Shown: positions 29,792 through 41,417 of the stretch, piece after piece
How positions within the stretch are numbered: the first letter of the stretch is position 1
Layout: each line of letters begins with the position of its first letter
Assembly: GCF_047495875.1 (NCBI RefSeq)
Contig: NC_092473.1
Location: 17,108,888 to 17,172,887, forward strand
Reading direction: 5' to 3'
Source: Pithys albifrons albifrons
Taxonomy: Eukaryota > Chordata > Aves > Passeriformes > Thamnophilidae
DNA: 64,000 bases
The notes under the pieces: generated by a model
The model's database searches: none
What the model was told of the DNA's origin: nothing
The model's input: the letters and a program-made list of their open reading frames with translations, nothing else
Program-made: the position numbers and the translations under genes

Positions 29792-32545
29792 GATGTCCTT
29801 CAGTTTTAAAGAGAGACAGTTTTAAAGCAGGGAGCAATTGCAGCTGTATAAGGGCACCAACGGTGCATTGAGCAGCCTCATGTGTAATATCTGACCTCTG
29901 TGGTTTGGGCAGGAGTTACTCTTTGGGCAAACAAGTTTTGCAGATTATGCCTGTTAATGAAATGTGACCCTAATTTCCTTGGGAGACCAGAAGTTAGTAC
30001 TGGTTTTTTGATAGTAAATGAAATCATTTTAATCAGACTGTATTTTTTTCAAGAAACAGTAATTTTAAATGATTAAAGTTTGTAACTTGTACCAGTAATC
30101 ATGTGAACCTGCTTCTCACCCCAATAGAGACTTCTTTCCTAGTTTTGGGGAAGTCACTTATGTATTTAGAATTTACTTTCCTTAAACATATCGAGTTTTT
30201 AGTATGTTCTGTATGTGTGACATACTTTGTTAAGATTGCATTTAATGATCTAATGTAATGGAAGACTTAAGGGATAATAGGCAGAACAGCTATGGACATT
30301 TTCATACTTTCTCCCTTTCGTTAGAGCTGTGGGTTAATTCCATTTTCATCCCCATGTGTGGATCTGTTCTCCCATGGGGACAAGGTTTTGCTTTGCTGTT
30401 GCTCCTCTGCTGTGCTTACGTGGTCCAGGATTCTCTGCCAAAGTTTTAAGTTTCTCGGAACTCCAGTCGTGCACCAGGATTGCTTAACAGTGGAAAGCAG
30501 ATGCTTTCTCTCTGGAGAACTCCAGGAAAAAGGAAGCAGTTCTCTTTTTTCCCCTGAGCAGCAGCAAAAGCACTTGTGTTCTTTTCCAAAATGTGTTACT
30601 GTGCTGAGTCACATTTTGTCTGTTCCCAAAATGTGAAAAAGTCAGCTCTTGAGTAATAGTTTTCTTGAGCATTTATAAGAAATTTATCTTTCTGGTATGT
30701 CCTTTATTACTAGATGAGTGGTAAATGCCCCAGAGAAGGTCACAGAAGAGTTTCCTTTCTGATCTTCTATTTTCACTAACAATATCCTTATCCCTTAACC
30801 TCTGAGGTGGAAATTTTCCATGTGTAACCCCTAGAAGACAGTTTTAAAGAGTGATCAGTCATGTATGTGGGAATGGAAGAAATACAAGATCACTAAACAT
30901 GATTTTCTGACAAACTTGGATTATGATGAAATTGTCTTGGAACTGAATCTGACATACTGAAGTAAAGTTTGATCATAAGTGAAGGGCCAGGGCTTCTAAA
31001 CATACTGCAAAAATGTTCTATTGCTATATTTCTCAGTAGTTTGATTTATGCAGATTATTTATCAATAAAAGGTGTGGTCGTCTTTCCAGAAAAGTGTTTT
31101 TTCTGTCACTTACTTAACTGAGGAAGAGTCTGGCTGGTGTCCACCTCAACGTTTAATTTATTTGAATCTTTGACAACAAATCTTCAATAGCTGTGCTGGA
31201 GAACGTTCCCAGTTTCAGGAGCTGTTCCTGGAGGAGGCGGTGCTGGTGCTCTGCCCCTGTGGCTGTGCTGCCCACGTGCGTCCTGCCGAAGGCCCCTGCG
31301 CTCCCCTGTGCCCCGACTGAGGAGCTCAGGCAGCAGCAGTGGCTGAGCCCTCGCTGGTTTTTCTCCTCGTGTGTGCTGGCGGGACTCGCCCTTGCCAGCC
31401 CGGGGAAGGTGGTTCTGTGGTGGGGCAGAGGGGACGGAACTGCCACCCACAAACACCTTCCAATGGTTTCTTCTGCTTCAGAATCTGACCAGGCTTCTGC
31501 AGAGCCCAACACCATCTCCTGCTGAAGGAGATCTGAGGAATTCTCTCCTCTTCACTCTGTCACACTGAGAGAATCACGAGGCTTGGAAATAAAAACTAAT
31601 GTGCCCCCTGGGAAGTGGACAGATGTAAAGAGAGCAGCTGTAACGTGCTGGTAGCAAACACTGTCCAGATGGAGCGTGAGAGGAAGGGACCAAAAAATTG
31701 TGTATTAACAATGTGCTGCTGAACAAATTTTGTCCCTTTTTGTACTGAATGCAAAGCCAAAAGCATATCAGTTAGCCTGACTTCACCTACAAATATACTA
31801 AGATTTTAAATGCCTCTCATCCCTTTGTAGTGATAGGAAAGCTGGTAGCCATATCTTATGCAGAATATGGACTTCCACTAAGTGGCTGTGTTGCATTGGC
31901 AAAAAAATCTTGGGGAAACATGCTTTTTTTGAAGTCTGAAATTAATTAGGTATGTGCTTTACAACCTCTAATTATTTACTGTTTCAGTGAACCTGCATTT
32001 TGTTGGAGCAATGCTCAGAGTTCTGTACTAACATTTTTTTCAAGGGGTGGTATTTATATTATTAACCGACAGGTGTTAGGCTTTGAGGAAAACATCTTAG
32101 TCAATAGACCAGACACTTTCTTCTGAAATTCTTCTAGTTATCTGAGTGGAGTCACTGGGCTTTGGGAACAATGTGACTGATTTTGGTGCAGTGCTTTCCC
32201 TTTTAATAGCTCCCATGCTGGCAGCTTTCCTTTTCTAATGGCTGGAGAGAGTAGGGCCACTGCCAGTGTCAGTCTCGCATCGTCTGCCATTAGAACTGCA
32301 GAAAAGTCTTCTAACTCATGTGTGTTCTTCTTGTGCTTCCACATGTCTCGTTGTTCCATGAGTCAGTTTTAGGTGCGGGGCTGGAAGGCAGGCACAGCAG
32401 GGGTTCTGAATCCCAACGTCCAGGGGGTGGTAGGAAACACTACAGACACCCTCCCCTTAACTAGAACAGGCAGGCAAGCTCATAATAATGTTTGCTGTTG
32501 GCAGAAGTGCATCACAGCTTTTCCTGCTGAACATGACCAGTGTCA

Positions 32546-35500
32546 ATGATGGCAAGACTCCCAAGTGCTGCACCATTTACCCTTTGGATCCTTTTCTTTT
32601 CATATACAACAAATGAAGGTATGTTTGTCAATATTTTAGATTAATGTACTGAAGTTTCTATTGACAGCATTTTTCCATGACCAGTAGGCAACGCTATTAC
32701 CACTAATTAATTACTATAAAATTTGTGACTTCAAACGTCAGAAATAGCCATATACTAGAATAAATTCTTAAAATTTTTTCTTTACATTGAACCTTTCCAT
32801 ATGGTCAATAAAAATCAGAAATTTGCAGAAAGGAGAAACGAGTTTGGAAAGTCATCTCCTTCCCTATTATTTGATCTGCACTGGACACCTCTGAGATGAG
32901 CTCAGTTGGTCAGAGCATGGTGCTAATAACAGTAAGGTTGTGGCTTCCATCCCTGTATGGGCCATTCACTTAACAGCTGGACTTGATACTTGGGGTCCCT
33001 TCCAACTCAGAATAGTCTGTGAAACTTGCAATGCTTGTGGAAGGATTTGCTGCCTGGCCTCCTGCCCCAGGCACAGGAGGCCTGAGCTGCTCCTCTCTGG
33101 AGTGAAGCACAGGCAGGTAAAATGCTAGAGGAGCACTGAAGTAACTCCTAATGAAGTTCCTAAGCTGTCCCTGCTGCAGCAGGTTGCCTGGATTTGAGCA
33201 GAAAAGGGGAGTTACTGTTATTGTTTACCAATAAAAAGAAGTGAAACATCAGAAAAGGCAATTAATTGCCTGGGATGATAAAAGTATGAGACATTTCTGA
33301 CTCTCAGTGAGAAGTGATCACAGTCCGGTACCAGGGTTGGCACACTGTTAGTCAAAGTAACATCCTGACCTTACTGTTACACAGCTGCTCCTCTTCTGTT
33401 CCAAGTCTCACTCATGTGGAGTGCATTGAGATAATGGAAGGTGAGGCTGGAAGGGATACTGAGGATTGTGTATTTTTTACTTAAATACTGCCTCTGAAAG
33501 AGGTTATAAATGTGAACATTGGGAGTGCAGAGTTTTGGCTTTCCTGTACCCCCCAGTGCCTGGCACAGTGTGACTCAGTCTCTGCTGGGCTTCAAATGCT
33601 CATAACTATTGCAAGTAGAAGACAGAACAGGAAATACTGTGTGAAATGCAGGAAAGGTGTATATAAGATGAAGGTGTGTAACAAGAAGATCATCTGGGCC
33701 CTGGAGAGCTGCTCTGGGGAGGCAGAAGGCATGCATTTGGGAAGCTGGGAACCACTGCAGGTGAAACATGAGTCATGCCTGTAGGCAGTGATCTTGGTCT
33801 TAATTGTTAATTATCTGCATTTTGGGTTTTGAACCTTTTGTATTTAATAGATGGGATGATGCTGTTTTTTAATTAAATGTTGATCTGTTTTACATAGAGC
33901 TGTTGGAATTGGATTTTCTGTGATCAAAAGTCTGTGTGGAATGAGTTGTGCCTTTTTATTTCAGTACTACTATTGCAGACTCTTCCTCTCCAAGGTCACA
34001 GACATTGTCTCCAGAAAGGTGGGGACTGTTGGTGATGTGTCCCACTTGCCATTTACCTAGACACAATAGATAACAATGCTTTCAATTAATTTACAGGGGT
34101 TTGGTACCTCTATTTAGATGAAAAAGTTACTGTTTCTGCTTACTCCAATTTATTCTTCTGAGACTCTTGCTTCTCATCGTATGCTGTTTCTTCCTAGTTA
34201 TGACTGCAGGACCTGTACAGGAATTTGCATGCTTCACTGACTATGACAAAGAGCTGGTTTGTCACTGGAAGGTGCCTGCACAAACTAACTGCTCCAAAGA
34301 ATTTCTGCTCTGCTATAGCAAAGAAATTTCTTCCACACCGTAAGTGTTTAATAAGATGTTACACTGCCCTTGGTGGACCTTCATATATCCTGTAGCCACT
34401 ATTGGCTTTAATTCCCTCCCTCTGCTGTGGGAGTCTGGGACAAAATGTAATTCAGATTATTCTTCTTGCCAGGAGTAAAATGGGTTGCTACAATGAACAG
34501 CACTCCGTGTTCAGTGGTCTACTCTTCTGTAGAACTCTCTGTTCTCTTAGTACGAAAGAGGGACCTACTGGTAGGAGCAGTAGGGCTCTTACAAGTTAAC
34601 AAAACTCTCATTCCATGCAAAATTTTACCTTCCTGAGAGGTTTTACCTGATTTACTAATCTGCAGCCTGTGGAAAAGGTACTCTGCCCTGGAGCCTAAGT
34701 GACTTTGTCTGCATGCAGTCTGACTCCATGTTCAGGCATAGACTGTGGTGCCTGTTTTGCAGCAGGGCCAGTCGTCATCTCCTGCAAAGGAAGGTCTGGG
34801 CTCTCCTCTTTCTGTGATTCACCACATGAACTTCCAAATAGCCTCACTCATACACTGCAGTAAGCCTATTCCTGTGCTATCAAGCTGTTACTCTGCTCCT
34901 TCAGAGACTGAAGTGGGACAGAGGGTGGTAATTTTTCCTCTTGGGACCAATCCTTAGCCTTTCTGCCAAGTTTTTCATTTGTGTAATACAGACACTCAAG
35001 GGGTGTTGTTTGGGAATCTGAGTTTTTGTTTAGAAAAATTTCCAGGGACTGAGTTTGTTTGTTTCATATCTGATTAGCTTTACACATTGGGAAGCTTGAT
35101 TTCACATTTTCAAGAAATAGTGTCACACTCTCTAAAGATCACATAATTTTGTGCCTGTTTTTCAGAAATGTGTGTGTTCCTGAGAATGGAAAAGACAGTT
35201 CAAGGTGCACTTGCACAATATGTCCAGAGTATTTCGTATCAAGCCTCACATATGTTCTAGCTCTACAGTTCAATGGGACTCACATGTGGAATTACAATGT
35301 TACACCAGCCCTTGTTGGTAAGAAAATGTTTAGATGTCTGGTTCTAGGCTTTGCAATCCTAGCTAACTCCTCATTCTTGTCACCAGAGCAGCTTTTCCTT
35401 ACCAGAGGTGGAAAGTGCCATGGTGGCTTAAATGCAAAATCTGTTCGTTTTAGAAACCTGATTCTGATTAGATTCCTAAAGAATGAGTATAAATAATGGG

Positions 35501-38500
35501 GAAAGCAGAGAGTGATTCTTCCTCAAGCTGTACCCTCTCAGCTGCAAGCCAGCAGGGGTTTGGGGGCTTAGATTTTAATGCCTTTTACTTGTGGCTGTAG
35601 AATTGCAGAATGAAGAGGAATATGTTACTTTTGATTTCTAGAAAGACACTAGTCTATCCCCACTGAAATTCCTTCTGTTCCTTCCTCTGTCATACTCCGA
35701 TTTTTCATGCAAGTTGAATCATGACACATGAACAGAAGATTTTTTTACAGTAATTGCTGTTGGATTATAATAGCCAGTGACAAAAAGTTAATGTCTTTGC
35801 TCTCTCACAGGACAGGGAGTAGGTACAGTTAGTGTCTCTCCCCAGGCCCCCAGTTTAGTCAGAACAGTGTGAGCACTGGTAACACTGGTCACTTCAAACA
35901 CTTGGAGAACATCCCATTGCAGGCGGAGGAGTTGATTCACTTCAGAATACTTGATTGTTGCTGCTGCTTATAAGCCAAATAAGTGGGAGCCTGGCTTGGT
36001 TTCAGGGAGCCAGGATAGCTTGGCTGCAACACTGGAGCTCTGTGCCCACCCTGTCCCACAGCTGTTGCTGTCAGAGCACAGGCTGTTCTCATTTCTCTAG
36101 GCTGAAAGCTGCATCCAGCACACCAAAAGGCTGTACTTGCAGCTTGTTCAGCCAGCTTGAAGAATCAGTGCTTGTTAATAAATACCTTGAAGTTGCTCTG
36201 GTTTGGCCTCTGTCCCTGTGCTACAGCATAGTGAAAAGGACTAAGTGCACTAACTGCAATGATATTTGTGCCTGGTGAATGCTTGTCACTCTGCTTCTCT
36301 CCATCAGTTCTTTCCTATTTCCATGTTCTCCTTAATTGTGTTTTTCAATATACAGTTAAGCCGAGGGCCCCCAAAAATCTTACCATTGAGAAAGCTGAAA
36401 ATGGTAATTTCAATCTAAGCTGGGAGGAGAGCTACTCTCCTTCATCCATGCTCTCTGGACAGCCAGTCATTTATGAACTGAAATACTGGAGGAAGCAGCA
36501 CCCGACAGAGGTAAGACAAAGCCAGTCTCTTTATTTGCTGTCTCTCTGGAGCTTTCAAGTTTAAAAAGTCCTCTGAAAAGTCTTGAAACCACTTCATGAA
36601 TAATGGTGTAAGGGTCAGCAAGGGCAAGTCCCACAGTGTTCCTGATCACACAGAATCAGGGAACATTCTGAGTTGGAAGGGACCCACAAGGATCATCAAG
36701 TCCAACTCTTAAATGAATAGCCCATAGAAGGGATTTAACTTGTGACCTTGCCATTATTAGCACCAAGTTTTAACTAACTGAGCTCAGGGTCACTTGCCAC
36801 AGGTCACATTTCCCCAAGGTGGTTCAGCTGGGCCTTAAAGGACTGAAACTGTTCTGACTGCCACCCCAGAATGGTCTGCTACTTGGAGTAGACAGGGCAG
36901 AGATTGCAATTACGGTGCTTCTGTTCCCTGAACTTAGTTTTCTCCTTAGACATCAGGAAGCTGGAGACTGCTGGTGGCTCCATGGAGCGCCTGAGGCACT
37001 TGAGTCACCCTCCTGAACGATCCAGCATGTTAGGGCTGGGCTTCTTCTGGTAGAGGAAGAACATGCATGGTGGCATGTCACAAATACCACCCACTGATGA
37101 CAGCAACTGGCAGCATCGCAGTCATTCATTTGCTCATTTGTGAAAGATCACTGAAACACATAACATTATTGGTGTTTAGTTACTAACTGACTTAACCAAC
37201 TAACCCTTTGCCTTATAAAGAAATTGAAGTGAACTTTCTCACTTTCTTTTCAGGTTTCTGTAAAAGCAATTAACTACCGGGCAAAAAGCTTTGAGATCAC
37301 TGCAAGCTCCTTGAGGAGAGGCTCTGATTACATTGCAAGTCTCAGGTGTAACTACACAGACTACCCGGCCTACTGGAGTGAATGGAGCGAAGAAGTTGAA
37401 TTTCACTATGGTAATGGTGTCAGAAATAGCAGCTTGGTAAAAGGACGGTGTAGGCTTACATACCCTGCTGGTCTCCTCTTGGAGGAGAGTTATGGAATCA
37501 TCATCTTCATCATTTTGTATGTAATGTAAAGGCTTCCAAAGACACTAACCATAAAAAGGAACTCTGGGGAAACTGAGGAAGAGAAAACCAAGGGAAGCTG
37601 GATTGCTTAGCCTTGTGAAAAAAAGCTGAAAGGGATGCACTTATTATCTATAAATATTTCATGAAGTAGAAGAAATATTTGAACTAAACAATAACATTGA
37701 TGTGAGAGCGTGTGGGCATAAATGAAAAAGATATATTTAGGCTGCAAATTAGGCAATATTTTAACCACCAGAAATCTGAGGGTTTAGAAGAACCTGAAGA
37801 GCAACAGAGAGAACAAGAAGCCTAGCTGCACCAGAGTGGTGATAATAATGCCATTTTAGGAACTGTGTGATAGCCCTGTCCCCAGTAGCTGACAATGGCC
37901 TCACAGTGCACATTGGCTCTCCCAGCTCCTCACACTCCCAGGTAACTGGCCACAGTACCTTTGCTGGTCTCTGACACACCACACGCCATCACTATGGCAG
38001 CTGTGAGAATCTGTTGTTTATCTGCTGGAGACTCTAAAAGGACCCTTTTTTAAGGTGCAGAAGAGCAGCAATGAATTTGGTATTGCCAGTGCTTTTATTT
38101 ATATGCACATTCACATGTAAATATCTGGGTTTTTTTTAACAGATTACCAAGTGACAGCTGAAGACATTCTGCAACTGGCTGTGCCCATATCCTGCATACT
38201 GATCATGGCAGGATCTGTCATTTGTTACTTCTGTTTTACCAAGTATGTATCTTATTGGTTGCAGGGTTTATAGAGTAACAGTTTACACAGCTCTCAGTAT
38301 TGGTATTGGTTAGCTGAATGTCTGCTAGTACAGGAGTCTTAGGGTTTAGGTTTCTCAATACCTTTATCAGCTGTCTGTGAGCAGAAGTTTTATAAACACA
38401 AATCAGTCGCACTCTGTCTGTTTCCGAATAGTCTCTATTGATCTTACTAGAATGGTCTTGTTACAGTGGGGGTTTGTCAGTTTTGGACCCTGATCTTTGC

Positions 38501-41379
38501 TGGAGTTCCAGTAATGATGGTTAAATATCTTTATTTATTTTAAATTTTTTTAGTGGTAGTCTGAAAGTGAGATCCTATCTCTTTCACACATCATTTCAAA
38601 CATGATTAGAAGAACATGTGACTTGTGTTGTGCAGAGCAGTCACATACCAAACATATAAACATCTTTGCACTGGTTTAGTGAAAAGCAGCACTTGAAGAT
38701 GCACAAACAAGCACTTCCTGTTGCTGCAATGCAAATGCCTAAGAGGGAGAGGAAAACAGAAGAGGGAAATGTACACTGATGAAGCCCAAGTGCAGTCAAA
38801 ACAATTTTCGTTCTTCCCTTGCAGAGTGAAGAAAGAATTGTGGGATGAAATCCCAAATCCAGCAAAGAGCCATTTGGTTGTAAAAAATGTCAAGGTAATT
38901 AAAAAACTCGGGGAAAATACCTTTTCCTGATCACCAGAAGTAGAAAGTGTGAAAAGTGCTATTGTCTGTCTAGTGCAGGAGATACTAAATACAATTCATC
39001 TGTGTCCTGAATCTCATTTGTGTCTTTATTAGTTTTCAGTTTTGTGCTACTTTGATGAAATTAAGTTCCCTTTCCATGACTTAAAGCAGAACCATATGGA
39101 AAAACAAATGTAAGTAAGATAATAAAAAATACACCTTCACTTTACAGCATAAAGTAGTTTCCTGTTACATAAACATTAACTGTCCTTTCCTTTTGTCTTC
39201 CAAAAACAGAAGTTGCAAGAACTGTCTGGCTCAAAGTTTGTCAAGCCAAAACTTCATGGGAAAAGATAACATCAGAAATGTTGAGAAATCTTGCAGTTGC
39301 TGCAGCAAGTGTGAAGAGTGGTTGCCAAAAGGCAGCAATGCAGTTTTAACCCCTGATACAACTCCATTTGAAGAGTCTATTGAAATCTGTGAATGTTTAA
39401 CAGACAGTGAGACTGAGAGCCAGGAAGAGACTGACAACCAGATCACCATGTTTGAGCCTTGTGAGAGCAGCACTGGTGCTTTCAGAGAGCATAATGAGGC
39501 ACTAGCTAACATGTTTGATGCACTCCTGGCAGATGAAAATAATGTGAAAGACAATAAAGACCCAGACATCCTCACAGATGAGAGGAAAACCTTTGAGAAA
39601 ATTCAGTTGGGAAATCCATCACAGCGAAATCCAAAAGAAAGCACAGCCCAGAGTCAGAGGCCACATGATATTTCTCATACAGCCTCTCTTTTTGCCAAAG
39701 CCTCTCAAGATGACTACAATTGTAGTACAGCCAGCAAGGAGTCAGAACTGTCGGAAGAATCCTTCGAATCTGGCTATCGGAGCTCCAGCATAAATTCTGT
39801 TTCTCTGGACGGAAGAGATCTTCAGCAAATGGTTCATCAAGGCCTTTTTCTGTGCAGTTCAGAAAGTGAGCAGGACTCTTGTGTCCTGATCCAGGAATCT
39901 ACAAATAAAACATTATTTGAGACCAAAACAGACAGAATAAACAACCCTGCAAACAAGAGTTTTGATACCTTTGTGTCTGCATCCACGGGGTTGTGTGGTT
40001 CTGCATATAAGAGCTTTGACTCCCTTATGTTTCCATCTGTGGAACCCTGTGGTTCTGCCTACAAGAGTTGTGACACACTTGTGTCTCCATCCCTGGAGCC
40101 CTGTTGCTCTGCCTACAGGAGCTTTGATGTTCTTGTGTCTTCGGGCAAGGAACAAAGCAGCTCTTCATACAAGAGCTTCAATGCCCTCATGTCTCAGTCT
40201 ATGGCCAACAGTAGCCCGACTCGGTGCTTTGAAAGTGCATGTTCCTCACAGCTTCCGAGACAATGGGAGACACCAGAATGCAGCTGCAGAGATCAGATTG
40301 CTCAGCCCGCTAGTAATCGGACACATTACATCAACTACAGATCTCCCTGCAGTGAGCTTGACTTTCCAAACACCTGTTCAGAACGTACTGATTTCCCATC
40401 TTTCTCCACACATACAAGTGAAGGTTCTTCAGCTTTCCCATCAGAGGAAGAAATACATAAGCAAGTAATGTATCAAAATTTTGAAGAGAAAACCAATATA
40501 ACTTCTTGCTTCATTGCACCTCAGCCATCTGGTTATCAGCATTTTCATAGTGCAGGTAAATGTAATGGTCCATACTGTGACAGTGACAATGAGGTTATCT
40601 CTAGGTCACTACATGAACCCTTCTTTGGTCTTCTGTGCAACAGCCTCAGAGAAGCACCTCCAAATACTGCAGTCTGTCAACCTGACTTGAGGACAAAGGA
40701 CTCCGTGTGTTTGATTGTTCAGGGTCCTGATTGCAGCGTTGTCTCAGGTTTAGCCTCTAGTGAGAATGACACACAGCCCAGTAATGGCAGCCCTTGGATC
40801 GACAGCTCTAGTGAGCTTTCTGGCAATAGCAATGATGAAAATACCAGCAGAGAGGAAGAGCTGTTGCATATGTTAGAACTGAACTGTCAAGATTTAAACA
40901 GCAGAGAAAGAACGACAAAGGGGACAAAACAGAAGAGCTTTAACCCTACTAGTAAAGTAATGCAAGAGAGTGGGCATAACAAACTGAATACTGCCTGCCA
41001 CTGCCACCCACACAACCACTTTAGGGAACTTGGAGATGTAGAGGGAAGTGAAGAGGTGCTGAAGCATGCAGAAGGGAGGGGGGCTGGCTCAACAGGCAGC
41101 TTACCAGCATCACTGGACAGCATTAGGCTAAACTTTGACAGAAAAAGTGCAGAGCCCATGGAGCTCCACATCTCAGACAAGCAGTCACCTCATTGTCTTG
41201 TGAGTAACTCCAGTCCTTCTGATTCTCACACCATTCACACTGAGGACTCCAGACTGGCACTTGCAGTTAAAACAAGACCAATAGAACTGTTAAGAGGAAA
41301 CAGCAGGAAGAACAAGAAAAAATTGAACCTTGCACAAGCCCTTGCCCCAGAGGACAACTGCTATATGGAGGTAGCTTAG
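32546..41379 (+). CDS. IL4R: IL4R, interleukin-4 receptor alpha chain (9 coding exons)
   Basis: Coding exons: 32546-32618, 34198-34339, 35166-35317, 36356-36510, 37254-37410, 38143-38242, 38825-38894, 39033-39109, 39210-41379; phases agree, 1031 residues. Exon 32505-32618 carries the signal peptide (MMARLPSAAPFTLWILFF); an upstream non-coding exon probably ends at 28879. It is a class I cytokine receptor on the plasma membrane, binding IL-4 and, with partner chains, IL-13. The first fibronectin-III domain follows the signal; the second begins near VKPRAPKNLT (123) and holds WSEWS at 215-219. The membrane span is about 235-258. Box 1 (WDEIPNPAKSHL, 266-277) is the JAK site. The tail is one large exon, about 200 residues longer than in human, with a Tyr-repeat array (557-640), SGYQHF at Tyr751 and a C-terminal CYMEVA resembling human TYMRVS. 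The SINE at 32,889 lies in its first coding intron. Confidence 0.93.
32889..33027 (+). mobile_element. tRNA-Ile-headed SINE with CR1-like tail (passerine SINE type)
   Basis: The 5' half resembles tRNA-Ile(AAT): an A-box-like 'gagctcagttggtcagagca', the anticodon region 'gtgctaataac' and a decayed B box, ending 'tatgggcca'. The 3' half switches to a CR1-like end ('cttggggtcccttccaactc' then 'agaatagtctgtga'), the part recognised by the CR1 reverse transcriptase. This composite is the form I know from zebra finch (TguSINE1). The base changes in the B box mean it is not a working tRNA gene. Confidence 0.85.
36647..36788 (-). mobile_element. tRNA-Ile-headed SINE with CR1-like tail, reverse copy
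   Basis: Reverse-strand copy of the element at 32,889: the CR1-like end ('cacagaatcagggaacattc') comes first on the plus strand, and the tRNA part ('attattagcaccaagtttta', then 'actaactgagctcagg') comes last. It is diverged, in the IL4R intron between the two exons that encode the second fibronectin domain. Confidence 0.85.
39952..40204 (+). repeat. 54-bp coding tandem repeat in IL4R tail (18-residue Tyr modules)
   Basis: Four full units and a partial fifth of 54 bp encode 18-residue modules at residues 557-640, each opening with (Y/N)(K/R)S(F/C)(D/N). The first has Asn557 in the tyrosine position. The others place Tyr at 575, 593, 611 and 629. The words resemble the mammalian STAT6-docking GYKxF motif. 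Units have diverged, so the duplication is old enough to have been kept by selection or drift. Confidence 0.9.
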
Positions 41380-41411
41380 CCACATTTGCCAAGACTGAAC
41401 TAGCCTTTGGA

Positions 41412-41417
41412 AATAAA
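41412..41417 (+). terminator. Candidate IL4R poly(A) signal
   Basis: AATAAA begins 33 bp after the IL4R stop codon. Its use would leave a very short 3' UTR, so a longer alternative form ending further downstream is possible. Confidence 0.45.

Noticed and set aside
33966..34018. Exon-like segment with good acceptor and donor in IL4R intron 1
   Set aside because: Including it between the signal exon and exon 34198-34339 breaks the reading frame, and its translation has no receptor similarity.
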